From Chiridota heheva (lineage: Eukaryota; Echinodermata; Holothuroidea; Apodida; Chiridotidae), in assembly GCA_020152595.1 (NCBI GenBank), contig JAIGNY010001849.1, positions 535,501 to 599,500 of the forward strand: a DNA stretch of 64,000 bases, read 5' to 3'. How positions within the stretch are numbered: the stretch's first letter is position 1; every line of letters begins with the position of its first letter. Below the pieces are notes generated by a model. It was given only the letters and a program-made list of their open reading frames with translations, had not been told where the DNA came from and did no database searches. A program made the position numbers and the translations under genes. This document shows positions 47,505 through 60,200 of this stretch, one piece after another.

Positions 47505-47910
47505 TAGCTGTATGTGACACTCCAATCCGTTATTTCCAATACCGTTTTCTGCACCTCTACCTCGCAACGAACTCTTATCTGTGTAAAATTACTATGCATA
47601 ATAATCCTTAATGTATTTTATTGTGAAAACTATGTTGAATCCTTGGAGCACCTTTTCTGGTCATGTACTTGTAGCTATTCATTCTGGGTTTGTATTGCCC
47701 ATAATTATCTGCCGTCATCAATGGTTGATGTTATATCGTATCGTGTAGTTTCTTTTGGCTTTACAAATAAGACGTTGCAAAGATATAATTTTACCATATT
47801 CTATGCTAAGCACTTTCCTTACTTATGTAAAATCTGCAATACAACTTTAAGCGATTTTAATAAATATTTAAAATCAAGGTTTCGGGTCGAGCATTACATC
47901 GCCTTAAGAC
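47505..47910 (+). mobile_element. Tx1/L1-like LINE C-terminal fragment
   Basis: The plus strand reads DTPIRYFQYRFLHLYLATNS then YLCKITMHNN. After a frameshift it continues CENYVESLEHLFWSCTCSYS, then FWVC, and ends FNKYLKSRFRVEHYIA. This is the C-terminal domain of L1/Tx1-type LINE proteins, with the C--C--H----C zinc-finger pattern (E-LEHLFW-C) and the closing K-RF-VE-YIA motif. The 36-bp minisatellite starts 90 bases downstream in the same frame. Confidence 0.85.
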
Positions 47911-47997
47911 CAATAATAACACCGACCGCTTGGCAGAGCTGCATGTGCTTTATCCATATGAATTTCATATTAGAGCTCATACCTAAAATGTATGTTG

Positions 47998-48505
47998 TAC
48001 TGCTTCCAATAGCATTGTATTCTGTCATGTTCTTACTGCTTCCAATAGCATTGTATTCTGTCATGTTCTTACTGCTTCCAATAGCATTGTATTCTGTCAT
48101 GTTCTTACTGCTTCCAATAGCATTGTATTCTGTCATGTTCTTACTGCTTCCAATAGCATTGTATTCTGTCATGTTCTTACTGCTTCCATTAGCATTGTAT
48201 TCGGTCATGTTCTTACTGCTTCCAATAGCATTGTATTCTGTCATGTTCTTACTGCTTCCAATAGCATTGTATTCTGTCATGTTCTTACTGCTTCCAATAG
48301 CATTGTATTCTGTCATGTTCTTACTGCCTCCAATAGCATTGCATTCTGTCATGTTCTTACTGCTTCCACTAGCATTGTGTTCTGTCATGTTCTTACTGCT
48401 TCCAATAGTAGTGTATTCTGTCATGTTCTTACTGCTTCCAATAGTATTGTATTCTGTCATGTTCTTATTGCTTCTAATAGCATTGTATTCTGTCATGCTC
48501 TTATG
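47998..48505. repeat. 36-bp minisatellite, about 14 copies
   Basis: The unit contains TCCAATAGCATTGTATTCTG and TCATGTTCTTACTGCT. The period is 12 codons, so the plus frame of the LINE fragment runs on through it as LLPIALYSVMFL repeats. I take this as chance read-through. Confidence 0.95.
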
Positions 48506-50124
48506 ATTATGTTTAAGTGTATAATTTTGCTGACTGTTGTTTATAAAGAAAATAATGTTATGGTCTTCTTCTTCTCTCTTTTTTTTTCTTTCTTTTTTTT
48601 GCAATGATGAATTAATGTAAATATGTTTTAAGAGAGAACAATAGATAATTAATGTAAATATGTTTTAAGAGAGAACAACAAATAACAGAGAGAAGAAAAA
48701 GCAATTACTAAGGGCACATGTTCAAGCATGCTGAAAATAAACCCAAGGGCAAACTAGTTGACTACAGTATTATTGTTTCTAATTTTACAGGTTTTGCTTT
48801 CTGTATTGATTGATTGATTGATTGATTCAAACATTTATTCAAGAACACTTTAATACAGAGTACAGATATATACAGGTATACAATATGATACATACAATGA
48901 AACAAAGATATTGATACATACAATGAAACAAAGATATTGATACATACATTCATTAATTACAAAAGTGGCTTAGTAGCACCACACAGGAAGGTAGAGTAAC
49001 TTATGAATGTGTGGCCTCCAGAACACAAAACACATGAACGAGCTTTTTGTATGAATACTTATAATCAAATCCAATATTAAAAACTTCTTGAAATTCACAC
49101 TGAAAAGTGGAGTTTCTGTTGCGACTGACAATGAGTTTTTTCTTCTTCATTATCATCATTATTTTAAAACTTCAGGTAAGAATAGAAATTTATTCTACAA
49201 CATTTCAAAGAGATGAAATTTACTAATATGACCATGATGATTGAATCAAATAAGTCAAAAATGAATTGAAAGGTCAGAAAAATAAATCAGAAAAGTAATG
49301 TGAATGATAGTACAACATAAGAGTTAGGAACTGCAAGCTACAAGTGTGCAATGTTAATCTATATCAGATTGTTTCTATCCATTATACAACTTATTAAATG
49401 TATGGTGACAGTTGAGTTGTATTTATGACTAATAAATAATTTATTGGGGAAACAAATCTATACATGTGGTACTTAAGGCACTAGGTACACTTAAGAGAGA
49501 TTGTTATGAAATTTTAAATTTGTGAAAATAGGATCAAATCTTATCAAACTAAATCAATATGAACTATGCTATACTTAATGAAACAATTTTGATTGTCAAG
49601 GATTAAAATTATAAAAAGTTCTTATCAGTTACCAGTTGAATACCTTTCGATTTTGGGGGAATTTGTCAAAATTTCCCATGGTTCTAAATAAAGGTGTTGA
49701 AAATATTCCCACAAAAAATCGCAACACAAATAATATTTATATAGAGAATACATCTTTATATACTGTGACTTCCCTCTTTCACGAATTAATGTACTTTTCT
49801 TTACATAATTACATGGTGATGTTTTTAGAGCACATATTTACCATATATACTGTTGGTCAATTTCTTCCCGAGAATTCTTAATTTCCCTGCAGTTATAACC
49901 GCCGGAAGTGTATAATTTTTTCAGCGCTGGTTATAATGTGATGGAAGGTAAGTATGCTTTATGAGACTTGGTCATACCTCCTCCCCATTCCACACACACA
50001 AAAGAAGAATTGTTGAACATGCTTGTATTAGTTGTATAAAAAACAAGTGTTTTGCTACAAACAAAAATCTCCCATACCCCAGTCAATGTTTAGCTGGTGC
50101 AGGTCTGTCCTTTCAGCTTGAACT
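48506..50124. other. Intron or intergenic sequence, possible LINE tail
   Basis: A (GATT)n run at 48811-48830 followed by CAAACATTTATTCAAGAACA resembles the 3' tail of a minus-strand LINE, but no coding part was recognised. There is a 20-bp duplication around GATATTGATACATACAATGA near 48890-48945. No other feature supported. Confidence 0.35.
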
Positions 50125-50250
50125 GAAGAACAGTCTGACAAGTACTGTAAATACTCAGACAACAAGTACTGTAAATACTCAGACAACAAGTACTGTAAAT
50201 ACTCAGACAACAAGTACTATAAATACTCAGACAACAAGTACTTAAAATAC
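50125..50250. repeat. 24-bp minisatellite, left part
   Basis: About five copies of ACAAGTACTGTAAATACTCA plus GACA. The same unit resumes at 51541. Confidence 0.93.
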
Positions 50251-50252
50251 TG

Positions 50253-51539
50253 GGCTTGGACGGTATAGCGATACTCACATAAGTACCGGAACTGAAGTAC
50301 AGGTACTCGCAAATACCGGAAGTCAAAAAATTTGTTACTACTACCAATACTGCCAGAAAGTACCGTTGGCAACTCTAAAATATAAATACTATTAACCAAA
50401 CCATGCGTTTTAATACCTAAGTCATGTAAATCACATAATATTTACCACCCAAGAGGCTTGTAGTTAATCCATTTATCAAAACACCAAGGATGAAAACCCT
50501 CTGTAATTACTCCCAAAGCTGCTAACAATCTCACACACACATAATATATTACCAGTAATTTATATACGTTAAAAGAAATTAAGATTCCCCACCTACCACT
50601 AGTGCAGACCGTACCATACCTGGGCCTATGCAAATTACGTAATGCGCAAGTCAATTCAATATTTTGCAAACTGGCAACCTGTTACAAAAAAAAAGTTTTT
50701 CTTAATCAAACTATTTCAGTCACGCCCAGTTTTTTTTTACCATACAAGGCCCAACTAACACACTGCTCTAACTATATGACTGGTACATACAGTGTACATC
50801 ATTATGATCACGTAAGGTTGTGTTGTACTTTGCATTGTACATTGCTTTATTAAAGCCTTGCAACCATTCATGTGCACATGTTCAGACCTTGCAAAATTCG
50901 CTATGTTTTTTCGATCGCAGAAATTTCAAAATGTAAACTTGGGATTCTACACAGCTTTGAAGCCATTTTCGAGGCATTTTTGCTGTAACAAAATAAAAAT
51001 GGAACTCCATTTTTACCAATTACTATTGACTGAAGGTATTTTGAAAAGTATTTTGGAAGGTTTTAAGGCCATGTAAATGATTGGGCTTGGGGCATAATGT
51101 ATACACATGCATGGTGAGTTCAAAGTTAATTCATGAATGACCAAGTAATAAGTACCTTTATGTGTGCTTGCCAAATGCTAAAATTTACTTGAATTTTGTT
51201 AGAATAAGTTGTTTTTAGTATAAATTATTCAGAAAAGAAGACAAAAAACATGATTTTTTAACATTTATGCACCTAAATTTTTTTTAAAAACCACAAAAGA
51301 CAACAGTTTTTATCAATCCCAATAGAGGAGGTAATGATAAATACTTCCCTCCCCGATAAATCCCGCCGACACTCTATGTTCGTGATCATTTACTTTATCA
51401 GTGTATTAGTGCTGTATACATGTGTCTATATTGTTACATTTTAGTGTGATACTACTGGGAATAGACCAAGCACACAGCAATAGTTTGTTAACCTTTTTAC
51501 GCACATCAGAATAACCATTTTCCTGGTACCGCCCAAGCC
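50253..51539. mobile_element. 1.29-kb TIR element inside the 24-bp array
   Basis: Inverted ends GGCTTGGACGGTA (50253-50265) and TACCGCCCAAGCC (51527-51539) match at 12 of 13 bases. On both outer sides the 24-bp minisatellite continues, with AAAATACT before and TAAATACT after as a possible 8-bp target duplication. The inside has no recognisable transposase, so it would be non-autonomous. The class is uncertain; an 8-bp duplication would point to hAT. Confidence 0.6.
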
Positions 51540-51540
51540 T

Positions 51541-51790
51541 ATTAAATACTCAGATTACAAGTACTGTAAATACTCAGATTACAAGTACTGTAAATATTCA
51601 CACAACAAGTACTGTAAATACTCAAGACAACAAGTACTGTAAATACTCAAGTACTATAAATACTCAGACAAAAAGTACTGTAAATACTCAGACAACAAGT
51701 ACTGTAAATACTCAGAAAACAAGTAATGTAAATACTCAGACAACAAGTACTGTAAATAAGCAGACAACAATTACTGTCAATCCTCAAGAC
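51541..51790. repeat. 24-bp minisatellite, right part
   Basis: About ten copies of the same 24-bp unit as at 50125-50250, with more variation (GATTACAAG, CAAGACAAC). It is best read as the other half of one array. Confidence 0.93.
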
Positions 51791-51969
51791 AACCCAATCA
51801 TTAACCACCACCGAGCAGTCTAACAATTTTAAAGAGGTCAATGCCCCTTTTCACTTTTTTTAACAAAAATCAATTAATCAAATTCACATTTATTAGTATC
51901 AATAGTTTTTACTTGGAAAAGAGAGCAAAGAAATACTGTAAATTAAATATTGTAGGAAGGTTGACTTAC

Positions 51970-52034
51970 ATTAGTAAGCATTCAATGATGGCAAGGAAGA
52001 AGATGAGAATCTGATGGTAGTACAAAAGCGACTC
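51970..52034 (-). CDS. Unrecognised membrane protein, first exon recognised
   Basis: Donor GTAAGT at 51969 and acceptor ACCCTTTACAG above 52034. It reads ESLLYYHQILIFFLAIIECL then L and ends in AT, so the joined codon is Ile. A second acceptor (CTCTCTTTTAG above 52051) would add CYPLQ in the same frame. The peptide is a membrane span with an acidic residue. The only other frames contain stops. Upstream exons were not found; a 560-bp TA tract begins 70 bases upstream. Confidence 0.6.
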
Positions 52035-52097
52035 CTGTAAAGGGTAACAATCTAAAAGAGAGGAGCAAAAGAAATCAATGTAAAATATGCTAAAAAG

Positions 52098-52660
<563 letters not shown>

Positions 52661-53109
52661 ATATATTTATGTTTCATTTATAAGTTTAATAATTCTTTTT
52701 AGTTTTCATTCTGGTGCTTTGTAACACATGGACACCAAATTGTGCTATCGTTACAAGATACATACCAGTGTACAGATACTGTAGGAGTCTATGTGATCAA
52801 GCCTCCTGCTAGTTATTTCAGGCTTTTAACATTCAAAAAATCTCCCAATTATTTTAATGCCTGGTGAGTTCTACAAGCACTAAATAAAAACATTTAAAAC
52901 TCTGAGATATGCCATCCTGCAGATTGGCAATAATTGTAACCCAGGTTCAAACCTATAATTTCCTCATAAATAGCAAAAGCGGAATCAGGCATAAACTTCA
53001 ACTAGGGGTGTGTCTATAAGGGGAATTGAGGGGGGTGTGACAAGAAGAAAGAGTTGGATGCAAGTTACTATTTTGCTAGAGAATTGGTTAACTTGGTCCA
53101 AAAGTGGAT
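52661..53109. other. Unique sequence, no supported exon
   Basis: A weak 40-bp minus-strand exon candidate at 52766-52805 is discussed under rejected items. Nothing else was recognised. Confidence 0.4.
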
Positions 53110-53565
53110 GAATAGATTTGGCAAAAACAGGTCGAAACTTCTGTCAGAATAGATCCGGCAAAAACAGATCGAAACTTCTGTCAGAATAGATCCGGCAAAA
53201 ACAGATCAAAACTTCTGTCAGAATAGATCCGGCAAAAACAGATCAAAACTTCTGTCGGAATAGATCCAAAAACAGATCAAAACTTCCGTCAGAAGAGATC
53301 CATCCGGCAAAAACAGATCGAAACTTCTGTCAGAATAGATCCGGCAAAAACAGATCAAAACTTCTGTCAGAATAGATCCGGCAAAAACAGATCAAAACTT
53401 CTGTCAGAATAGATCCATCCGGCAAAAACAGATCAAAACTTCTGTCAGAATAGATCTGGCAAAAACAGATCGAAACTTCTGTCAGAATAAATCTGGCAAA
53501 AACAGATTGAAACTTCTGTCAGAATAGATCCGGCAAAAATAGGTCGAAACTTCTGTCAGAGCCAG
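53110..53565. repeat. 37-bp minisatellite, about 12 copies
   Basis: The unit contains ATCCGGCAAAAACAGATCGA and AACTTCTGTCAGAATAG, with a few copies carrying an extra ATCC. CpG dinucleotides (CCGG, TCGA) mark most copies. Confidence 0.95.
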
Positions 53566-53679
53566 TCAACTGTACTTGACACCAGGGCGATTGAGAGAGG
53601 AGGCAGGGGGATTTTTCGATACTTTTATTTACTATGATATAATTCTTAATCAAGGTTTATGTAAGTTATTCAATGTTTG

Positions 53680-54250
53680 GGAAAATCTTTTTCAATTTTT
53701 TGCAGTTTGGGAAATTTCCTTTAGTCTCGTGCAAAATTCCCTTTAGTCTCGGCAAAATTTCCTTCATTTTGGTGCAAATTTTCTCCAATTTTCGAAAGTT
53801 TCTTCAATTTTCAGGAAATTTCCTTCAAATTTCTTTCAATTTTGAACAATTTCCTTAATTCTCAAGCACTTTTCAGAAAATTTCCTTCATTTTGGAGCAA
53901 TTTTTCTTTGATTTTTGATAAATTTCCTTCAACATTTAGGAAATCATTTTCAATCAGTAAGAATTTTCCTTATTCTTCTGTAATTCTTGGAAAATCTCCT
54001 TTATTTTGGGGCAATTTTTCTTCTGTACATGTTTGGGATATCTCTTTCAATTTTGAAGCATTTTTTTCATGCTCATGCCATTTTCTTCAATTATTGGAAA
54101 CTTTCCTTCCATTAAATTGGGGGCAATTTTTCTTCGGTTTTTAGTAAGTATTTATCAATTATCGGGAAATTTTGGCAAATTTGACCAAATTTTCCATTGT
54201 TTTACCATAGTTCCCTACAATTTTGTGTTAATAAATTCCCAATTTTCCAA
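53680..54250. repeat. Degenerate T-rich tandem repeat
   Basis: An imperfect repeat of about 25-30 bases around AAATTTCCTTCAATTTTCAG and TTTTGGAGCAATTTTTCTTC. It is heavily diverged. Confidence 0.7.
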
Positions 54251-54824
54251 ACCGAAGAAAACGAATAGCTAAGGTTAAAACATTTCAGGGAGTAGGCCGT
54301 ACCTATCTTTCTCTCTGCTCCCAGTTTATAAAACTGCACCTTTGTCCCAATATGTTCCATTAATCATAACAAAACTGTTAAAACAAGTTATTACATATCA
54401 CTGGTTTGGTTTGGCTTTGCCTCACCCACTGACACGCCTCACCCCCTGACATTTTATCCTGGCTCTGCGCTGCTTGACAATCCAAATGTGAAAACGCTTT
54501 CAAAGTTCAACCCACTATTTTGAAGGTTTTAGCAATGAACATATCATAATGCACGAGCACTAGCCACCCTGGGACCACTGGCTATTGTTTCATAATCAAG
54601 GGAGCTACTGTGCCACATTTCAACGGTCGAGCTTGCAATAGGCCGTTTAATCAGACCAGGGATAATTGTGTCATAACCCAATAAACTGACCCAATCACGT
54701 TTTTGATCAAACAACGATTCCTGAAGCAATTGAACAGACAAAACAAAACTGAAAGTGGAAGAAACTTTTACACAAAGGAAGTCCTTGGGGAAACCATCCA
54801 GGTCCATCCTGGTAATCTACTTAA
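54251..54824. other. Unique sequence, no gene recognised
   Basis: A minus-strand 87-codon frame at 54544-54807 shows no domain and no splice context. Confidence 0.4.
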
Positions 54825-55390
54825 AGGATTAGTTCAGTGGTCAAGCAAGTTTATTTTATATGAAAGAGGACTTCAAAAGAAACAAAATAGAGAAGAAAGC
54901 ATTCAAAAATCTCATTCCGTTAAGGAGATATTCAAGTTTCAAGTTTGGTATAATTTGTATAAAAACGACTAAAAGCAGACTAGTTGTGATGTCATAGCCT
55001 CAGATTCCTCAGACTTTATGTATTCTGTCATATTTTGTCCTGTGATTTTGTTGCTTACAAACCATGGGATATGTCAAAAAAGTAGTAAAACTGAATCTAG
55101 GAAGGGTATTTATAATATATACCACCGAAGAAAGTTTGAAGAAAAATAATTCAAATAGTGAAAAAAATCAAAATAATCTTTCTTTAAAATACATAAAGAA
55201 TCTGAGGAATCTGAGGCTGTGACATCACGACTAGTCTGATTTCAGTCATTTCTACAGAAATGATACCAAACTTTAAATTTTATTATCTCTTTAACGGAAT
55301 AAGATTTTTAAATGCTTTCTTCACCATTTTATTTCAGTTGAAGTTCTCTTTCATATAAGATGAACATGCCTGACCCCTGAACTAATCCTA
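54825..55390. mobile_element. Foldback element with about 200-bp arms
   Basis: Left arm 54825-55024 and right arm 55188-55390 are reverse complements at most positions, with a 163-base spacer. Matching blocks include AGGATTAGTTCAG, TTATATGAAAGAG, GAAGAAAGCATT, TTCCGTTAA, CAGACTAGT and CAGATTCCTCAGA. It has no coding sequence. It is most likely a long-TIR MITE. The ends (AGGATTAGTTCA) show no obvious target duplication. Confidence 0.85.
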
Positions 55391-56764
55391 CGGAGGCCAA
55401 AACAGTAATGTTTCTCGATGCGATGGGTAACCACAGATTTTATGACTTCGCGATTTGCGAGCATGCACAGTTACTATTTTACTAATTCACAACTAAATGC
55501 GTTAAACATACTTCTTTTTAACTTACAATATTTACTACTTTTATTAAACATATCTAAAAGTTGATATGATATTATTAATTTGTGTAGTATTACCTTTCAT
55601 GTAAGACCCAAATTATGCGATTTGATGAAAATTTGAGTGAATAACGGGTTAAAAAAAAATGCTATATCGGAGACTTGAAGCCATGTGAAATTTTTGGGAC
55701 ATGAGTTTGTGTTGTGTGTTTTGCAGGGTGGGTTTATAAAAAGCCATCACTGGTACATCGTTCATCACCTATAACCAATATGTGGCCAGAAAGAAAGACA
55801 ATACCTCAAGCTTTTAATGATACTGAGTTTTCAGTTTCCAATGATTTTTTCATAGAAAAACGTTGAAAACCTTTTTCTATTTTTATTTTTAAGCATGCTT
55901 ATCAGAATACAATTGCAAAAACTCAAGCATTGTTTAAAAGAGAATTTTCTTATCTTTAAAATGAGGTATAATTAGTCATGATGCCCCATTTACATACTAA
56001 GCGACTCTTTTTTTAATTGACCCATGATTTTGCAATCACATCGAAGTTGCGTCGTAACTCTTAAGTACTTGTAAACAAGGCCATACTGTAGCTGGAATTT
56101 CCACATTTTTTGAGGGCAGTTTCTAATAAATTGCCATTTCTAATAGTATGTAATGTTAAACATAACTTACCTATAATGAGGTAAGCTTAATTAAATGATT
56201 TATCAACTGGTTTTAAAGTAATTCCAAGTCCATTCCGGCATGCAATTCTGACACTGACACTGTACAGTACCTTCATAATGTAAGTACTGACACTGACGTT
56301 AGTAGTACAGTGTACACACGTGCAAGAATTGTGTGTAGTAACGTTAGCACTATAGCACTGCAGCCATTTTCGACTGTAATTTGTGTAGGCCTGTGATTAA
56401 GTAGTAATGTTTAGTTATTGTGTACGGACCGTCTTGAATTTAAATTCTTACTTATTATTGACTTTTAGTTAGATCTTTTTGTCAACAAAAAGCACAATCT
56501 CTGCAGCTTTTTTAAGCTTTGCCACTAGCCTGTTTTTTTGGAAGGGGGGGGGAATAATTTCTTGATAAATCGAACATTGCAGGTATGCTGTGTGTACCAT
56601 CATGAATTTCCTTGATCAATGCGGATGATTTGTTAAAATACTATTACTGCTGAAAGAAAATTAACTTTCGGTTAAATAAACTTTATTTTTTACATTTATC
56701 AACAACATTCACTGTGCAGCTAATAATTAGGCCTGTTTTTTTAAGTGAAGTAAACTAACATTTC
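55391..56764. other. Unique sequence, no gene recognised
   Basis: A/T-rich, without supported exons on either strand. Confidence 0.4.
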
Positions 56765-57002
56765 TCAATAAACAACATATCGCGGGTACGCGTATTTTAT
56801 GATAAACTGAACATATCGCGGGTACGCATATTTCATGATAAACTGAACATATCTCGGGTACGCGTATTTCATAATAAACTGAACATATCGCGGGTACGCG
56901 TATTTCATGATAAACTAAACATATCGCGGGCACGTGTACTTCATAATAAACTGAATAAATCGCAGACGTGTATTTTATGATAAACTGAACATATCGCGGG
57001 TT
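56765..57002. repeat. 36-bp CpG-rich minisatellite
   Basis: About six and a half copies of a unit containing AACATATCGCGGGTACGCGT and ATTTCATGATAAACTG. Each complete copy carries several CpG sites in otherwise A/T-rich DNA. Confidence 0.93.
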
Positions 57003-57009
57003 CGCTACT

Positions 57010-57290
57010 ACTGAATGTTTTTTGTTTGTTTGTTTGTTTGATGATGGCTCAACGGCACCACAACAACTAAGGTCAAATTGTGCCTGAGAGGTCAGATCAT
57101 TCTAGAGGTAGGAAGTAAAGGAAACAGGGAGAGAATGAGAGAAATTTAAGGGAGCGAGGGAAGCTCTGGGAAGGTTGTTCAGGGGGCAAGCAAAAAGAAT
57201 GTGATGGATTGTGAGGGTGCAATGACAATTGTTGCAGAGGGGTTGGGGGGAGCCAGTTAAGAGGTAGGAGTAGGTGAGTTGTTTGTAACT
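57010..57290 (-). mobile_element. 3' end of the I/Nimb-like LINE, second copy
   Basis: It aligns with 12928-13320: both contain GGTCAGAT/GGTTAGAT, ATTCTAGAGGT/ATTCCAGAGGT, TGTGAGGGTGCAATG, CAATTGTTGCAGAGGGG and GAGGTAGGAGT/GAGGTGGGAGT. Orientation is the same (minus). The 3' end carries a clean (CAAA)n tail (TTTGTTTGTTTGTTTG on the plus strand at about 57021-57036). It is a short, 5'-truncated insertion. Confidence 0.85.
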
Positions 57291-60200
57291 CTAAACTTCC
57301 ATAACAATCACTTGGGCAGCTACCTTGGCCTATGGCCTGTTATTTATTTATTTTTTCATGCGAGTGGTAGTTATTTATCGATCAACTGAACATTGCAAGT
57401 ACACTGTTACTGAGTGTGTAAGTTCATTCAAATTGGTTTTAATCAAATTAAATGCATAGTTTTGAACAATGTCATAGTAATAACCCAAAATGTGGGGATT
57501 TCTAATTAATTTCACATGATTTAAGATTATCAACTATTTTTTTGATTATGTGTTTGTTTGTCTTGTTATTTAGATTATATACATTTTAGCTAGAATCATA
57601 CATCTGTTAGCTTAAATATTTATTTGAAGCACACTGAAATAATTTCAGATTTGCACTTTGACCCAATGAATTGTCTCACTTTTTTTCAATGTTAATTAAT
57701 TATTTAGGTTGTTAATTAGACTTTTCCTTTATTCAAGTCCTTAAATAATCATTTTATGCATGGCTAAACCATTTGCCAAAAACACAGCTTAATTGCTTTT
57801 AAAACTCCATTTATATCAAATTTAGCAATTTTTACATTCAAACACATTTGTCCCACTTTTCCCAATTTAATGTATGCTATACTTTGTTTACACCTTAGCT
57901 GTCATTAATTCTTTAGAGATATCATATTTTCAATCATTATTTTTTGCAAGTTGAAGAGAATATTGTACAGAACAAGAAAATACTTGATAGCAGTGTTAAA
58001 GTAACATGTCCAAACATTAATTATGCTTTAAAAATGCTGCATTTTTCAAAATTGACCAAAATTTGGCCAAATCTGGTTGTCATGGAAACAGCAATTAATT
58101 TGGGATAATCCAAGTGACACTTTTTTTTTCTCATAATTTGAGAACCATGTCACCTATTTACATGATCTTTTTTTTTTTTTAATTGTTCCTACAACTACCA
58201 TCTTTCATTTAATCCTATTTATAAAACAGTTACACGCCACTTTGAATTTTCACTATAGCCTCCCTACTAATCCTTTAACTTCATGGAAATGGGGTGACAA
58301 GGTCACACTCTCAAGTTTCTATTCTTGTCAGTACCATGAATAATACCAAAAGCCTCCATAAATATCACACCATAACAGTTTTTACAGGAACAGTATGGGA
58401 GAAAATGAAAGAATTACATTTTTGTATATATATTTTTTTTCAGGATACTACAGGTTTACAAACCTTAGTGTCAGTCACTAAAATAAACATAGATTGTGTG
58501 TATGTTATCAAATAGTTCATGGCCAATCAGATAAAACAACTAGAGCAAAGTGCAACTTGGAGATCTTGTACACAGAATTATCAATCTGATGTAAACAATA
58601 ACAGATCAGTGTATTACAGTGATAGGCCACAATGTAATAACAACTAACTGTCCTCAATTGTTCAAATATTGACAAATCAGCTGGTGACAGGCTAAATTGG
58701 TTTAACGACAGGAGCGGTTCAAATGAGCCACTGTGAGGGCAATAGGTACAATAGTGATGGGACTTTATGCGGGATTATACTGAGCTTCCACAGTGGTAGT
58801 AAAATACCCAATATGTTATTCGATGAAGGGGTATGAATTGCATATGGGATTATACAGCTCAAATGGTGTCTGTAATGATTAAAGTACAATGTTATAGGCA
58901 TACACTACGGGGAGGGGGATGCCACTACAACAATTTTAGAAATTCAGGCAAAATTTATTAATGAATTTCAGAGAAATGGTACTTTAATTATCCTCATAGT
59001 AATTAAGCCCCCTCCCCCTCCTCCAAATGGGACAAAATACAAGACCCTTAAGCTAGCAGACAATCTTTTTGATCTTGACTTCAACATTCTTTATTTCTTC
59101 TATATTGTACTTTTGGGGGGGGGGGGCAGGGGAGAGAGAAGGGAGTCAAGAGTTTCTTGATTATTAATAGCCCTCAGCAATTCCTTTATTCCATACAGTT
59201 TTGTAGAAAACCTTCAAAATGAAAAGTATAATCAAAGTGATATAGGGAATTTTGAGCCTTAAACTGAAGGCCACCATACTTCACCTTGAACGATAGCTTA
59301 TAAAAACACAAACTTAAATATCAATCTAAGCAGGGACACTGTTGTAGAACAGTATCTCTGATCTCAGAAACTGAAAAGAACAAATAGTTAACACAATCAC
59401 AGATCAGATATTTGCTGCAATCTTTGGGCTTCCACTCTGCTTTAAGTCCACAAAATTAATTGGAGCTCTGGGAAATACGTGGCAGAAGTTTTTATCAATT
59501 TTTAGTTGGCACAACATCACCGATGATGCTGAGATGACCTTTTACAGATGCATTGTATTATTTTCATGAGTGTAGCTAAACAAATGAATTTTACAAACTG
59601 ACCACTTGACACAGTACGATGTACTATCATCCATGCTTGACTAAAGATATAAACTGCTGTACAGTATTGTACACACCAAGTCAATCTAAAACAGATCTGA
59701 AATTATATTGAATTCAGTTTTGCTCTTCGTTATTTCATCTATTCCGGAATAGAATCTGTGTCACCCTCAAACATAAAGTGGGAAAGATTTGAGAGGAGGA
59801 GGAGGGGGAGGGGGAAGGGTGCATTTATTCTTTACATTTTTCCTATATTGATATCTTTTGTATGGTGAAATTTTGTATTTTATGATAGTTTTATGATTTT
59901 TCCGTGGCCAAATCCAGCTTATGCCCCAAACTTATCAAAGTAATGAGGCCACTTTTGCTGCACATTGTACCATTTTACATCTTACCATGTTAACCCCTGC
60001 CTATAATAACACCACAGAATTTCAAAACAAACCACGTTTAAACACAACTCTAACAGTAATGAATTGTTTTAAAGTCGCAATTGCATGCTCTTCCCAGAAA
60101 GCTTAGTGCATGCAGGCACTAAATAGGCATTGTGTTTCAACCTTACAGTATTATCTGAGTTGACACAAAATGACAATAATATGTCCTTGCAGGATGGGTA

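Noticed and set aside
47514-48506. 330-codon plus-strand frame as a membrane protein
   Set aside because: Its N-terminal half is a Tx1/L1 LINE C terminus and the rest is the 36-bp array read in frame.
50446-50521. Minus-strand exon candidate (LGVITEGFHPWCFDKWINYK)
   Set aside because: The donor (GTGGTA) is poor, the start phase does not fit the exon at 51970-52034, and it lies inside the candidate TIR element at 50253-51539.
52766-52805. 40-bp minus-strand exon candidate (RLDHIDSYSICTL)
   Set aside because: The donor GTATGT and its phase would fit the exon at 51970-52034, but the acceptor has no polypyrimidine tract and the peptide is too short to judge. Left out of the gene model.
58294-58515. 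73-codon plus-strand frame with an acceptor-like TTTTTTTTCAG inside
   Set aside because: No donor, no homologous motif and no neighbouring exon. A T-rich tract before AG is common by chance here.
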